A stretch of DNA of 64,000 bases. Origin: JAFEDN01 sp963697455. Its GTDB lineage: Bacteria; Pseudomonadota; Gammaproteobacteria; Coxiellales; Coxiellaceae. The stretch is taken from the NCBI GenBank assembly GCA_963697455.1, contig CAVOOI010000007.1:186001-250000 (forward strand), read 5' to 3'. The number at the start of each line of letters is the position of its first letter. Position 1 is the stretch's first letter. Positions 8,612 to 18,089 of the stretch are shown here, in pieces. The notes under the pieces were generated by a model. That model had not been told where the DNA came from, made no database searches, and saw only the letters and a list, made by a program, of their open reading frames with translations. A program made the position numbers and the translations under genes.

Positions 8612-9760
8612 ATGAAAGATATTAAAGGTATCATTGAACAAGCTCAAAAATCCGATCACTTTCTAGTTAAAAAAGCCTTTGCTCATGAAGACGCTGTTCG
8701 GGAGCAAACCAGTAAAGAATTAACTTTTATGCTTGGTGAAATCAATAAATTATTCTTGGAAAAAATTAAAGAAATAGATATCAATTTACTTGCTAAAGAA
8801 ATTTTAGCTATCATGGAAAAAGATTCAAGTTTAATGGAGAAATTTAACGCTGAAATTTCTAAGAATTATAAGATGGGTGTAACGGTTGCCTACGTTATAG
8901 CCACTAATAAAATACTTGAAACCTTGCAAGGCGCTAAAGTATTAATTACGAATAATTTAAGTCAAATATTAAAACAGCAGCCCATCGAAGGATATGATTT
9001 TAAATATCATCCTAATCAAACTGCTATATTAGGCGATCAAAAAGCTTTTTTTGGTAATTCAAAACCCACTTTTTTAAAAGCGGCTTTGACCTACACTTTT
9101 ATGGGCCTTACCCATAAAACGATAGAAAATTTTCCAGCTTATAACGATAACTCATTTTTCAGTTCTGCCAGCGCCTATACATGTGAGTTGCCGGCTGATT
9201 TCAAGGTGAGTGAATACAAAGAACTTTCTTTATTGGTTCAGAGTCAGGGTAAGATTCCTTCACTGGTTATACCTCAAAGTGGCTACGCCTTCGGAGGCTT
9301 TCAGGAAACTCCTAAAATATATCAAAGCCCATGGTCGGCCAATGACTGTTCCTCTTGGCTAAGACAGTTAGTAGGCTTAAAAATGAACGCTATAAGTACT
9401 GTTTATTTTTTAAGAGTTTGGCGCTTAGCTTTCGAAGCAACCCGGAGCTTCGTATTCCCTCAATGGATAGCCTCAGAGGTAGGCAAGGAAATGATTGAGC
9501 GGTTTGAACCCGTTAAAGGCGAGCCAAAATTAGGAGATCTATTTGTTTATCGGACATTTAAAGTTCCAGTTGACGAAAAAAGTGAAGGTGTAGGAGGACA
9601 CATGGGAATCTTCATTGGCATGTTTGGTAAAAAGATTGTGGCTATTTCTAGTAGTCGGGAGATGCCAGGGTTAGAAGGATATGGCATTCAACCCGCCATT
9701 GATCCTGAGGAAAAGACGGAAACGACGGAAAGAAGAATGATGTATTTCAGATGTAAATAG
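8612..9760 (+). CDS. NlpC/P60-like cysteine peptidase, candidate effector
   Basis: 382 residues, ATG at 8612 behind TTTGGAGG. The C-terminal third resembles NlpC/P60 or CHAP-type papain-fold hydrolases: a probable nucleophile Cys in NDCSSWL (about residue 245), the strand KLGDLFVY (about 306) and a probable catalytic His in GGHMGIFIG (about 329). The N-terminal half is helical, without signal peptide or membrane segment. NlpC/P60 enzymes cut cell-wall peptides, but cytosolic versions in intracellular bacteria can act on host substrates. Role here is inference. The next gene encodes an F-box protein, which fits a host-directed cluster. Confidence 0.55.
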   Translation: MKDIKGIIEQAQKSDHFLVKKAFAHEDAVREQTSKELTFMLGEINKLFLEKIKEIDINLLAKEILAIMEKDSSLMEKFNAEISKNYKMGVTVAYVIATNKILETLQGAKVLITNNLSQILKQQPIEGYDFKYHPNQTAILGDQKAFFGNSKPTFLKAALTYTFMGLTHKTIENFPAYNDNSFFSSASAYTCELPADFKVSEYKELSLLVQSQGKIPSLVIPQSGYAFGGFQETPKIYQSPWSANDCSSWLRQLVGLKMNAISTVYFLRVWRLAFEATRSFVFPQWIASEVGKEMIERFEPVKGEPKLGDLFVYRTFKVPVDEKSEGVGGHMGIFIGMFGKKIVAISSSREMPGLEGYGIQPAIDPEEKTETTERRMMYFRCK

Positions 9761-9781
9761 GATTAGTAAGTCTTGCTCACA

Positions 9782-9832
9782 CTTGGATAGGCACAAGATT
9801 TTCTATTCACATTTCAAGACTTGACCACTTTT
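9782..9832. repeat. Long-form repeat unit
   Basis: GGCACAAGATTTTCTATTCA followed by CATTTCAAGACTTGACCACT is almost identical to units near 3895-3940 and 4758-4800. It sits between the NlpC-like and F-box genes, about 5 kb away from the main cluster, so the unit disperses. Confidence 0.75.
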
Positions 9833-9889
9833 CTTTCTCCTATTTTTTTGCTAAGCTAAAACACTTTAATTGTAAGGAAGCGAGGAAAG

Positions 9890-10897
9890 ATGAAAAAAAT
9901 GCCAGAAGAAGTGATTTGGGATATTATGCTTTTTTTAAAGCCCCTTGAAATTCTATTTATTAGTAAACTTTTTTATACAATAACATGCAAAGCTGATTAT
10001 TGGCAAGAGCTATGGGAGAGAGACTTTTCATGGTTAACAAAATCCATACCTTCCCTGAAAGATGAGCAACAAAATTACCAAGCGCTTTATCAAATTTTTA
10101 CACAGTATCAACCAATTACAAAGAAAGTGGATAACTCCCACATCTTTTTTGAAATTGAACAATTACAAAAGATTTTTCAAGAAATTAATATAACTTTAGA
10201 CTCAAAAACAATTCCCGCTCTTGATTGCCTTGATCTTATCAAAGCACGGTTTACTGTCAAGCCAAGCGCAATCACAGCATACAGGTTAGGAGATTATTAT
10301 ACCAAGCTCTTTTATCAGGAAGGTGAAGAGATTTACCGCAATCAAGCTGTTAGCTGGCTGGAAAAAACTTTTCAAATTGGCTTTGAACTAAAAGTCACTC
10401 CAATAAAGAGCCCTATCACGAATGACATTTTATCATATGTATATCCGAAAGACAGAGACTTTGCAATCGCTATTTTATCAAATTTATATCCGTCAGGTAG
10501 CTTGCAACTTTTCGAATTTTTAGAAAAAAATTATGTATATACCCAGATATCTCACATTATCTCCAAGTTTAACTGTGCTGAAACTCTACAGCAACTGCAT
10601 GATCGCTGGTGGCAGGAAATGACCGAGACCAAATTACCGAGCGAAAAATGTGCCCGCGCCGCAGGCCTGCTAGATTTATATCTTAAGTACAAGCAGCATT
10701 GGAAATTGTATGACTCTGTCTCCGCCCATCTCACTAAAAAAGAAATCAATGAACGAATTGAGGTTTTACAGGAAATTGTTATTCAGAATAAACCAACTCG
10801 AGCGTCCCCAGCTAAAAATTCCGGGTTATTCCCTCAACAACATTCCGATTCAAAACCCAACATCGAGACCCCACAATCCCCCTTCACCTTTGGATGA
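9890..10897 (+). CDS. F-box protein, candidate host-directed effector
   Basis: 335 residues. Residues 1-45 read as an F-box (PEEVIWDIMLFLKPLEILFI, then W..LWERDF), the eukaryotic motif that binds Skp1 in SCF ubiquitin ligases. The remainder is helical with possible TPR- or Sel1-like segments (AITAYRLGDYYTKLF, RNQAVSWLEKTFQIG) and a Pro/Ser-rich tail. No signal peptide. F-box proteins in Legionella and relatives are type IV secreted effectors; translocation here is inference. AGGAAG precedes the start. Confidence 0.65.
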   Translation: MKKMPEEVIWDIMLFLKPLEILFISKLFYTITCKADYWQELWERDFSWLTKSIPSLKDEQQNYQALYQIFTQYQPITKKVDNSHIFFEIEQLQKIFQEINITLDSKTIPALDCLDLIKARFTVKPSAITAYRLGDYYTKLFYQEGEEIYRNQAVSWLEKTFQIGFELKVTPIKSPITNDILSYVYPKDRDFAIAILSNLYPSGSLQLFEFLEKNYVYTQISHIISKFNCAETLQQLHDRWWQEMTETKLPSEKCARAAGLLDLYLKYKQHWKLYDSVSAHLTKKEINERIEVLQEIVIQNKPTRASPAKNSGLFPQQHSDSKPNIETPQSPFTFG

Positions 10898-10924
10898 TAT
10901 AGAATAATTATATTTATTAATTGA

Positions 10925-12415
10925 TTAAAGCCGCGAGATTGGAGGTTGATTTAAAGCGGGATTATCTTTTTTTTTATCTGCATTTTTACCTTCAAAGAAT
11001 AGCAGTTTGTTGGAATTTAAATAGTCTTGTCTCGCTTTTTCTGCAGCAAGTAATTGTGCTTTTGCTAATTCTGGTTTACTGCCAGTCCCAACTACGCGAT
11101 GCTGTGCTGGTACGATTGGGCCTTTCATCAACAATCGGTATAGCGTGGGGTCGCTATGAGAAAATTGCTCGAAATGATGAATAGCTAATTTTTCTGCTAA
11201 TAAGTTAGCGAAAGTGAAAGCAGTATGGCTGGTCAGTCTAGGGATTTCTGCTCGCATTTTTTCTGGAGTTGGCAATATCAACCTGTTGCTAAAAATGGCG
11301 CATGCAAAACGCGCCTGCAATTCAGCCAAGGGTAAGATAGCGCCTCGTTCTTTATAATTGATAGTAATAAATGCAAGGCCTGGAATATCTGGATGAAAAG
11401 TATCTACATATAAATTCAGCGGATTTAATAATGGTATGAGACTTTTATCAAAGAATGAAAAGTCATGTTGATATCCTGTACAGAAAATAACAATATCAGC
11501 CTGAATGACCTGGCCACTTTTCAGAACAACGCCGGAAGCGATGAAATGATCTATGTCATTTTTAATCACTTGGATATGACCTTGCCGAACTTTTTCCACA
11601 TACACATCGGATACGACTGAACCTTGCGGAACTTCCGGCGTCATTTTCCAGGCCGGAATGCTATTCTGAGCAGAACAGTATTTCATAAACCAATCAAAAT
11701 CTCTTGCTCGATAACTTTCACGCGAATTCAATAAATCCGATGGGATTTTGGCTTTTGCTGGATCCAATGATATTTGAGTAGGCATAATCCAACGCGGTCT
11801 TCTAATCAAATGTTGGACACGAGGGATTTCACTCGCTATAGAAACTCCACTCAGTGAGCCGCCCACAATCAGGATGGATTTGTCACCGAAAGTATCAGCA
11901 GAACGATAATCCGCACTATGAAGCCATTGACCTGAAAAATGCTCCAACCCTTTAAAATCCGGAATATAAGGGACTTGGTATCTTCCGGTAGCCAATATCA
12001 CAGCGGCATAATTTTGCTGTTTAAGCTTGCCTTTTTCCCGCCAAGTAATTGTCCATCCTTGATTATTTTTGTCAATATGGATGACAGTTCTGCCAGTGTA
12101 AATACAAGATTCAAGCTGAAAATGCTTAATATAAGCTAATAAATAAGCATGCATATCTAGGGTGGTAGGGTAGGCGGGGATTTTCTTGCGGTTAGGAAAT
12201 GCTTGTTCCCAGGAAAAATCTGAAAATACGCCAGTAAATCTCGAAATATTCACCCGCATGTTTTCCCATGCAAGGCTATTTGGCCGCCATACTCCACCTG
12301 GGAGATCAGCTTTCTCAAATACCTCGCAGGGTAGGCCTTCTTCTCGCGCCGATTTAGCAGCAACAATTCCGGAAACCCCGCCACCAATAATGGCAATCCC
12401 TAATTCTGTCTTCAT
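10925..12415 (-). CDS. Flavin-containing monooxygenase
   Basis: 496 residues, the usual length of class B monooxygenases. It has an FAD-binding GGGVSG near residue 11, an FMO signature FSGQWLHSADY near 160, a second NADP-binding GGSLSG near 180, and an ATG-like motif FCTGYQHDF near 325. It should oxygenate a soft nucleophile (N or S) or a ketone with NADPH and O2. Substrate unknown. Its start and upstream 90 bases are duplicated at 15325-15435. No operon partner. Confidence 0.85.
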   Translation of the reverse strand: MKTELGIAIIGGGVSGIVAAKSAREEGLPCEVFEKADLPGGVWRPNSLAWENMRVNISRFTGVFSDFSWEQAFPNRKKIPAYPTTLDMHAYLLAYIKHFQLESCIYTGRTVIHIDKNNQGWTITWREKGKLKQQNYAAVILATGRYQVPYIPDFKGLEHFSGQWLHSADYRSADTFGDKSILIVGGSLSGVSIASEIPRVQHLIRRPRWIMPTQISLDPAKAKIPSDLLNSRESYRARDFDWFMKYCSAQNSIPAWKMTPEVPQGSVVSDVYVEKVRQGHIQVIKNDIDHFIASGVVLKSGQVIQADIVIFCTGYQHDFSFFDKSLIPLLNPLNLYVDTFHPDIPGLAFITINYKERGAILPLAELQARFACAIFSNRLILPTPEKMRAEIPRLTSHTAFTFANLLAEKLAIHHFEQFSHSDPTLYRLLMKGPIVPAQHRVVGTGSKPELAKAQLLAAEKARQDYLNSNKLLFFEGKNADKKKDNPALNQPPISRL

Positions 12416-12501
12416 TTTAGTCCAATATTTCTGGATAATTTAAAAACGCACAAATGGTTTCTAATTATGATATCATGGTATCTGTAAATATGCAGTGCGA
12501 A
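12391..12501. repeat. 111-bp duplicated promoter segment, copy 1
   Basis: From TGGCAATCCCTAATTCTGTC to ATGCAGTGCGAA, this segment covers the first eight codons of the monooxygenase and about 85 bases upstream. It recurs at 15325-15435 with one visible mismatch. The remaining DNA up to 12725 contains no gene. Confidence 0.9.
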
Positions 12502-12725
12502 TACTGATCCCATTGACACAAACAATGTGTGTCACATCCATATATTTTATGCTAATGATTTGAAAAATAATGGAATTAATCGGGGATCTCTCAAGGCTTT
12601 AGAGGAGTACAAATTTTACCCGTACATCTCAAATTTTAATCCGTTGATTCTCTTTAATATTAAATCTAAATATACGAATTTGACACCGCTATCTCCCGGT
12701 GCTGGCTAAGCCTTTGTGCAAGGTT

Positions 12726-14339
12726 TTAGGGCGAATAGGGTATCGTAAACTTTAGCGATTGATGAAAATTTTCCCTATCCTTTAAAACAGCTTGAAATTC
12801 TTTTGAATTTAACAAATTTTCCCATGAACTCGCATTTTTTATAGCAGTATATAAATTTTCAGTAGATCCAGATCGTTTATGGGTAAAGAAATGATATCTT
12901 TTAGAACCATTTTCTGGTCTTTTCATTATAATATCTTTTAAATCTGGTAGTGTTATTTCCTGTTTTCCCTGTTTTTTAATAAAATTTTGCATCTCTTTAA
13001 TTCCATCGGGAACAGAGAAAGAACTATGACTTATAGGTACCCAATATTGATTATCAAAAATTAAATTTTGCAATGTGTTTTTAGCCATTAGATCACTATT
13101 TTTTTTAATCTCAGTTACTGGGGATATGGAATTGTTGCGTGCTTTTTGCAATGCTTCGTAGTCGGTTGTCATCAGTTTTTTCAGAATTGAATCAGTTTCA
13201 GAATAATGACTTTTTTCTGGAGCTGGCAAACCCATAGCAACTGCTTCTTCATTAAATTTTAAGTTTCCTTTATACGATAAAATATCTTGATGAGCTACAA
13301 ACATAAGCGCTTCTACGAAGTTATCTAGGGAATAACCTTCTTTTCTTAGAGGATGATCAATAGAAAAAATATGTAAAAAACCTTGCAAATAATTTTTATT
13401 GGAAGCACTTATACTGTGATAAACATTCAGCAGTAAAGGGTTACTTTCACTCAGTGGCAGTGGGTTTAATAAATTTGCAAGGGGTAGCAATTTTCTGAAA
13501 ATTTCTTCCAAAGAAATAAATTTTTTTATTTTATCATAACTTGGCATTATCTTTACTAGCGCAAACGTTATACTCCCCTTTAAATTTAATTTAATTGAGT
13601 CGTAAATGTCATTACCTTTTTCTTCTGGACACGGTAATAATTTTGTCAGCGAATAAGTTGCTTTCCGATCTTCATCGTCTTTATTTCCGATATCCGTAAT
13701 TTCTAATGGAAAGGAAAGTGTAGGTTTACTGTCTATTTTCTGTATAACAAATGTGCTTAAATCCATGTATGGGATGCCAGATCTGGCGAGATAAGTGATT
13801 TTGTAACCTTGCTTTTTCATATCCTCCAACATAAGGGAAAAATCAACGCTTGAAAGGCCCGGTATTATTAATTGATTAACTAGCAGTATTCCACCAGTTT
13901 TAAGTTTAAGATAAGCTTCTTGTAATGCTTGGATTGGATTAAAAAAATGTAAAAAAGCCATATTCGAAAAAATAAAATCAAACTCGATTGAACTAAAGCG
14001 CTGTTCTTGAGAAAGGAAATGGGCGTCTGCCACATGTAGGTAATCAGGAAGCTTCACATCAGTAGGTCCCAAAATCCCAAACGCTTCAATCTCAAATTTT
14101 TCTCTTAAATTACGTGGCACTCCGCCATATATTCCACTACCGATATCTAATACAACAGGCTTTTTAAGCCTGGCTTTTTCTACTATCTGCGTGGTAGTGA
14201 AGTCTCCAAACTCGTTTTCTTCTGATTCGCCATCAAACTGGTTCATCTTTATACGGGGATTTTTTTGAAGCTCGTAGAGTTCTGCAAAACCATCTCTCGT
14301 TACTTGATCAACCTGTGCTCTATCAATCTTTTTCTTCAT
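12726..14339 (-). CDS. SAM methyltransferase-like protein with large unknown C-terminal region
   Basis: 537 residues. The first ~200 resemble a class I methyltransferase: motif I VVLDIGSGIYGG near residue 62, then FDFIFSNMAFLHF and LKTGGILLVNQL, typical of motifs III-V. The remaining ~330 residues are helical and not recognised, with a basic segment KRYHFFTHKRSGS near the end. No signal peptide or membrane segment. The fusion of a methyltransferase-like fold to an unknown region in a cluster of eukaryote-like genes suggests an effector. Catalytic activity and substrate are not established. Confidence 0.55.
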   Translation of the reverse strand: MKKKIDRAQVDQVTRDGFAELYELQKNPRIKMNQFDGESEENEFGDFTTTQIVEKARLKKPVVLDIGSGIYGGVPRNLREKFEIEAFGILGPTDVKLPDYLHVADAHFLSQEQRFSSIEFDFIFSNMAFLHFFNPIQALQEAYLKLKTGGILLVNQLIIPGLSSVDFSLMLEDMKKQGYKITYLARSGIPYMDLSTFVIQKIDSKPTLSFPLEITDIGNKDDEDRKATYSLTKLLPCPEEKGNDIYDSIKLNLKGSITFALVKIMPSYDKIKKFISLEEIFRKLLPLANLLNPLPLSESNPLLLNVYHSISASNKNYLQGFLHIFSIDHPLRKEGYSLDNFVEALMFVAHQDILSYKGNLKFNEEAVAMGLPAPEKSHYSETDSILKKLMTTDYEALQKARNNSISPVTEIKKNSDLMAKNTLQNLIFDNQYWVPISHSSFSVPDGIKEMQNFIKKQGKQEITLPDLKDIIMKRPENGSKRYHFFTHKRSGSTENLYTAIKNASSWENLLNSKEFQAVLKDRENFHQSLKFTIPYSP

Positions 14340-14512
14340 CTCTATGTGCCATAATAAAAATATTGTACATTACATTTTAAACTAAATAGCTTAACAGAAC
14401 ATTAAGAATTTGGAGTCAACGCGCAGCCGTGTGGGCAGCGGCAGCGCAAACAATGGTGTCAAATTTTAATTCGGCAGCCAATTTTTAAGCACTTAAATAA
14501 GGTTTTGATATT

Positions 14513-14532
14513 TGATAGCGTATATGCTATCA
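14513..14532. promoter_or_regulatory. Palindromic operator of the PIN/RHH module
   Basis: TGATAGC at 14513 and GCTATCA ending at 14532 flank GTATAT, 8 bases before the toxin ATG. A partial copy (TGATAGGATATACGCTAT) follows the antitoxin gene at about 15204. Such sites are typical for binding by ribbon-helix-helix antitoxins. Confidence 0.55.
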
Positions 14533-14539
14533 TTCTGGA

Positions 14540-14968
14540 ATGGGAAAAGTTTTAGTTATTGATACGTCCACATTTGTATCAGCTTTAATTGGCGAGGCGG
14601 GAGCAAGTCGAGAAGTATTACGGCGCTGCCTCAATGGAAAATATCAACCTTTGATGGGAACCCCGCTTTTTCATGAATATGAATCAGTGTTGGGGCGTGA
14701 AAAATTATTTAAAAATTGCCTTCTCTCTGCTGGTGAGCGGGAAAATTTACTGAATGCTTTTATAGCTGTTTGCCGCTGGATTCATGTTTATTATCTTTGG
14801 CGACCTAATTTAAGAGATGAAGATGATAACCATGTTTTAGAGTTAGCGATTGCTGGCAATGCAACGGCAATTATTACGAAGAATGTTAAAGATTTTAAAA
14901 GCAGCCAGTTGCTTTTCCCAGGAATTAATATTTTGAAACCAGAACAATTATTGAAGGAGGATACCTAA
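14540..14968 (+). CDS. PIN-domain ribonuclease toxin
   Basis: 142 residues. Acidic residues of the PIN active site are visible: VIDTSTFVSAL at the N-terminus, a middle Glu (FHEYESVL), and DEDDNHVLELA then ITKNVKDF near the C-terminus. It belongs to the COG1569-like toxin group that cleaves RNA. The toxin gene comes first and the antitoxin follows after one base; AAGGAGG inside the toxin end serves the antitoxin. Probably functional. Confidence 0.85.
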   Translation: MGKVLVIDTSTFVSALIGEAGASREVLRRCLNGKYQPLMGTPLFHEYESVLGREKLFKNCLLSAGERENLLNAFIAVCRWIHVYYLWRPNLRDEDDNHVLELAIAGNATAIITKNVKDFKSSQLLFPGINILKPEQLLKEDT

Positions 14969-14969
14969 A

Positions 14970-15206
14970 ATGTCTACCTTAACGATCAGATTACCTGATG
15001 ACAAACATGAACGTCTCAAGTTATTAGCCAAGCAACGGCATATCAGTATTAATAAATTAATGGAAGAAATTTCTACGATAGTGTTGGCTGAATTTGACGC
15101 AGAAATGCGATTTCGCGCTCGTGCCGCTAAAGGTTCTCCAAAAGAGGGACTGAAGCTGTTAGATCAATTAGATAAGCATTTTAATAAAAAAGATGATAGT
15201 AATTGA
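14970..15206 (+). CDS. Ribbon-helix-helix antitoxin
   Basis: 78 residues. The N-terminal STLTIRLPDDKHERLKLLA followed by SINKLMEEI is a ribbon-helix-helix DNA-binding domain of the CopG type. The C-terminal half (FRARAAKGSPKEGLKLLDQL) should wrap the PIN toxin. Coupled to the toxin gene at 14540. Confidence 0.8.
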   Translation: MSTLTIRLPDDKHERLKLLAKQRHISINKLMEEISTIVLAEFDAEMRFRARAAKGSPKEGLKLLDQLDKHFNKKDDSN

Positions 15207-15324
15207 TAGGATATACGCTATAATCTGCCCCTTGCTAATAATCTGAGTTGAGTTAAGAGTTTTGCTTTTGTCTGGCGGAGACAAAAGTACTCAAACCAAA
15301 GATGTTAAATTGGCCCAGCAATAT

Positions 15325-15435
15325 TGGCAATCCCTAATTCTGGCTTCATTTTAGTCCAATATTTCTGGATAATTTAAAAACGCACAAATGGTTTCTAATT
15401 ATGATATCATGGTATCTGTAAATATGCAGTGCGAA
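15325..15435. repeat. 111-bp duplicated promoter segment, copy 2
   Basis: Duplicate of 12391-12501, ending 10 bases before the ribosome binding site of the U-box/ankyrin/WD40 gene. It carries the inert beginning of the monooxygenase frame on the reverse strand, so copying went from 12.4 kb to here. It may provide the promoter of the downstream gene. Confidence 0.85.
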
Positions 15436-15461
15436 AAAATATGCTAAGGGAGAATTATTTT

Positions 15462-18089
15462 ATGAAAAAATCAAAAAAGGATATTATCATCTCAGATAAA
15501 AAACCAGAACCCGAGCTATTAATTTTGCGGGATGTTACCGAAATCCCTGACAAACTTGCTAAAGCACAAACTTTAATGAAACCCATTGCTACTGACGTCG
15601 ACATCTCTTCAGAACTTACCATAGTAGATATGCATTTCACCCAACAAATTTTCGCTGAAGCCTATTTTAATCATGCGGGTGAAACCTACGAACGTGAAGC
15701 CATCGCGAGATGGTTAGAAACACACAATACTAATCCCACTGACAATACCAAACTCCAAAATAAAGAGTTGCGACCGAATATGGTAACCCTGCGCCAAGTC
15801 AACCACTTTTTAGACAAAAATCCATTGCTGCGTGATTCGGATGAGTTATATCTACCGCGTGGCTGGGTGCAGGAGATGCTAAACGCCTGCATTGAAGGCG
15901 GGTTGGATAAGATTGCAGAGCTAGGTCACCGCGATCCACGCTTGCTCAGTTGGACTTTTAATTTCGAAGAAAAGCAGTATGAGGCCTGGCAAGGCAAAAC
16001 CATGTTGCATTTGGTCTGCGCGAAAGCCGGGCCGGAAGCAATCATTAAATTGCTTACTTTGGTGGAAAAACGGGCGGAAGGTTTGGCGTTATTGTTATTG
16101 CTGAAAAAAGATAGCACTGGCAAACTGCCTATTCAATATGCTATGCAGCCCGATGGCGACTCACGCTTGCTGTATTTATTAGCGGCGCAGATGGGCAAAC
16201 ACCTGGTGAGCGTCGAGCCGGTGGCGTGGCCAACCCCGAAAGGCCAGAAACCCCGGCAAATGACCGCCTTGCATTTAGCCGCCATGATTAATCATCCCGG
16301 CGTTATTAAAACGCTGGTAGACGATAAAGCCGATATCACCGCTGAAGACGGCTTGGGTAATACACCTTTGCATTACGCTATGCTATATAGCGCCATTCAA
16401 GCAGTTAAAGTCTTGATGGTATCAGGTGCGTTTCCGGAGGTGGAAAACGATATAGGACAAACACCACAAACCCTAGGAAGTACGCATAATCAAACCGAAG
16501 CAGTATCCGTGTTGCAATCTCTGATTGCTCAAAGGACGGCAGCTCAGCAACAGCAACAGTGGGAGCAATTAGGGAATAATGCTGGGCCGTTATTGTTGGC
16601 CTTACTCCAGCAAATGCAGGAAAAACTCAACATATTAAGTAAAGAATTATCCAGGTCTAATCAAGAGGTTTTACGTTTACGCGGACATGTAGAGCAACTT
16701 CCCAGCAAGAATCCAGAGAAAACTGTTTGGAAGTCTATGAAACATGCTTACCGGAAAACACCGCCCAAGGAATTACGCCAAATGGTGATTGATGAGTTGC
16801 CATCATTTCCCGAAGTAAGGCAAGCTCAACTGTTTGTTATGAATGAGTTTGTTAGGAATAAGGAAATATTTGCGACCTATGCCGGATTAAGAATTAAACT
16901 TGGTGAAATAAATGCCTTAGTAAGGTTACCACCGAGTAGTTTGGTAAGTGCTCGTGATAATGGGATTATGTTCTGGGATAGTAAGGATCAGTACACCTTT
17001 GCTGAAAGCAAGGGAGTGCTGGCTTTGACAGTGTTAACTAGTGGCTATGTGGTGGGTGGTTTGGAAAATGGCTCGATTAAGATATGGAATGTAGAGGGAA
17101 AGTGTATCACCACCTTGGAGGAGCATAAGAAACCAGTATTGACCGTCGTGGGGCTGCCCAAGAATCAGTTTGCTAGCGGCTCTGCGGATAAGACCATTAA
17201 AATTTGGCAGTGGGATGGAAGAAATGCTACCCATATCACTACCTTTACCCAGGAGGATTACATAAGGGTTTTAGCAGTACTACCCGATGGTAATTTAGTC
17301 AGTGGCTCTGATGATTCGTCGATTAGAATCTGGAATATAGAGCAGGGCGTGTGCACCGCCACTTTAGAAGGACATTATAGTTGGGTACAGGCTTTATTGG
17401 CGCTGCCTGATGGTAAATTGGTGAGTGGTGATTCCAATGGCTTGATTAAAATCTGGAATGCACAGGGTGCTTGCCTTGCCACTCTCAAGGGGCATCAGAA
17501 ATCGGTACGAGCCTTAGCGTTGCTGCCCAATGGCTTGATAGCGAGTAGTTCCGATGATGGATCGATTAAAATATGGGATGGAGCCGCTTGCATTAACACT
17601 TATGAACAGTATGGTATAGGCGCTGCTATAGTTATTTTGCCTGATGGGATCCCTCTCGTGGCCAAGGGTAAGAACATTAAATTTTTGTTTAAACCAATCA
17701 CTTTGGACCTCAGTTTCCAATCCAGTTTACGAGTGGCCCGTGCTCAATTATACACCACACAGCGGACATTGCGTGTTGCTACGGCGCTCCCCTGTGAAGC
17801 AGGTCTCAAGGCCATGGTAGCCACCTTGCAGACGTTGTGTCCGGAAGTAGAATTAAAGCACACCGTGACTAGCACTGAATTATGTATCACCGGTGTAACG
17901 GATAAGTCGCTGCTGACCCAGCTGGAAGGGCTTTGCGAAGTTTTTAGTGCTTGGGTGAGTGCTAAGCCAGCGCTGACGCCTACCCTGGCAGATAGTTCTT
18001 CATCCTTGTTCTACCATGCGCCAAGCAAAACTCAAGATTCAAGCCAGAGCGGGGTACCGCAATTGGAACTAAAAAATAATCGATATTAG
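15462..18089 (+). CDS. U-box, ankyrin and WD40 protein, candidate E3 ligase effector
   Basis: 875 residues from the ATG at 15462, chosen for AAGGGAG upstream. In order: a U-box at about 45-115 (IFAEAYFNHAGETYEREAIA, RWLETH, then a Pro-Asn and LRQ helix), ankyrin-like repeats at about 165-370 (TALHLAAMINHPGVIKTLV, GNTPLHYAML), a Gln-rich coiled segment near 370-410, about six WD40 blades at 485-740 (GSIKIWN, KTIKIWQ, SSIRIWN, GLIKIWN), and a Ser-rich tail. U-boxes recruit E2 ubiquitin-conjugating enzymes and WD40 or ankyrin repeats bind substrate. No signal peptide; type IV secretion into a host is inference. Confidence 0.8.
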   Translation: MKKSKKDIIISDKKPEPELLILRDVTEIPDKLAKAQTLMKPIATDVDISSELTIVDMHFTQQIFAEAYFNHAGETYEREAIARWLETHNTNPTDNTKLQNKELRPNMVTLRQVNHFLDKNPLLRDSDELYLPRGWVQEMLNACIEGGLDKIAELGHRDPRLLSWTFNFEEKQYEAWQGKTMLHLVCAKAGPEAIIKLLTLVEKRAEGLALLLLLKKDSTGKLPIQYAMQPDGDSRLLYLLAAQMGKHLVSVEPVAWPTPKGQKPRQMTALHLAAMINHPGVIKTLVDDKADITAEDGLGNTPLHYAMLYSAIQAVKVLMVSGAFPEVENDIGQTPQTLGSTHNQTEAVSVLQSLIAQRTAAQQQQQWEQLGNNAGPLLLALLQQMQEKLNILSKELSRSNQEVLRLRGHVEQLPSKNPEKTVWKSMKHAYRKTPPKELRQMVIDELPSFPEVRQAQLFVMNEFVRNKEIFATYAGLRIKLGEINALVRLPPSSLVSARDNGIMFWDSKDQYTFAESKGVLALTVLTSGYVVGGLENGSIKIWNVEGKCITTLEEHKKPVLTVVGLPKNQFASGSADKTIKIWQWDGRNATHITTFTQEDYIRVLAVLPDGNLVSGSDDSSIRIWNIEQGVCTATLEGHYSWVQALLALPDGKLVSGDSNGLIKIWNAQGACLATLKGHQKSVRALALLPNGLIASSSDDGSIKIWDGAACINTYEQYGIGAAIVILPDGIPLVAKGKNIKFLFKPITLDLSFQSSLRVARAQLYTTQRTLRVATALPCEAGLKAMVATLQTLCPEVELKHTVTSTELCITGVTDKSLLTQLEGLCEVFSAWVSAKPALTPTLADSSSSLFYHAPSKTQDSSQSGVPQLELKNNRY

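Noticed and set aside
12527..12709. Possible 60-residue protein downstream of the duplicated promoter
   Set aside because: No ribosome site, no recognisable pattern; probably chance in AT-rich DNA.
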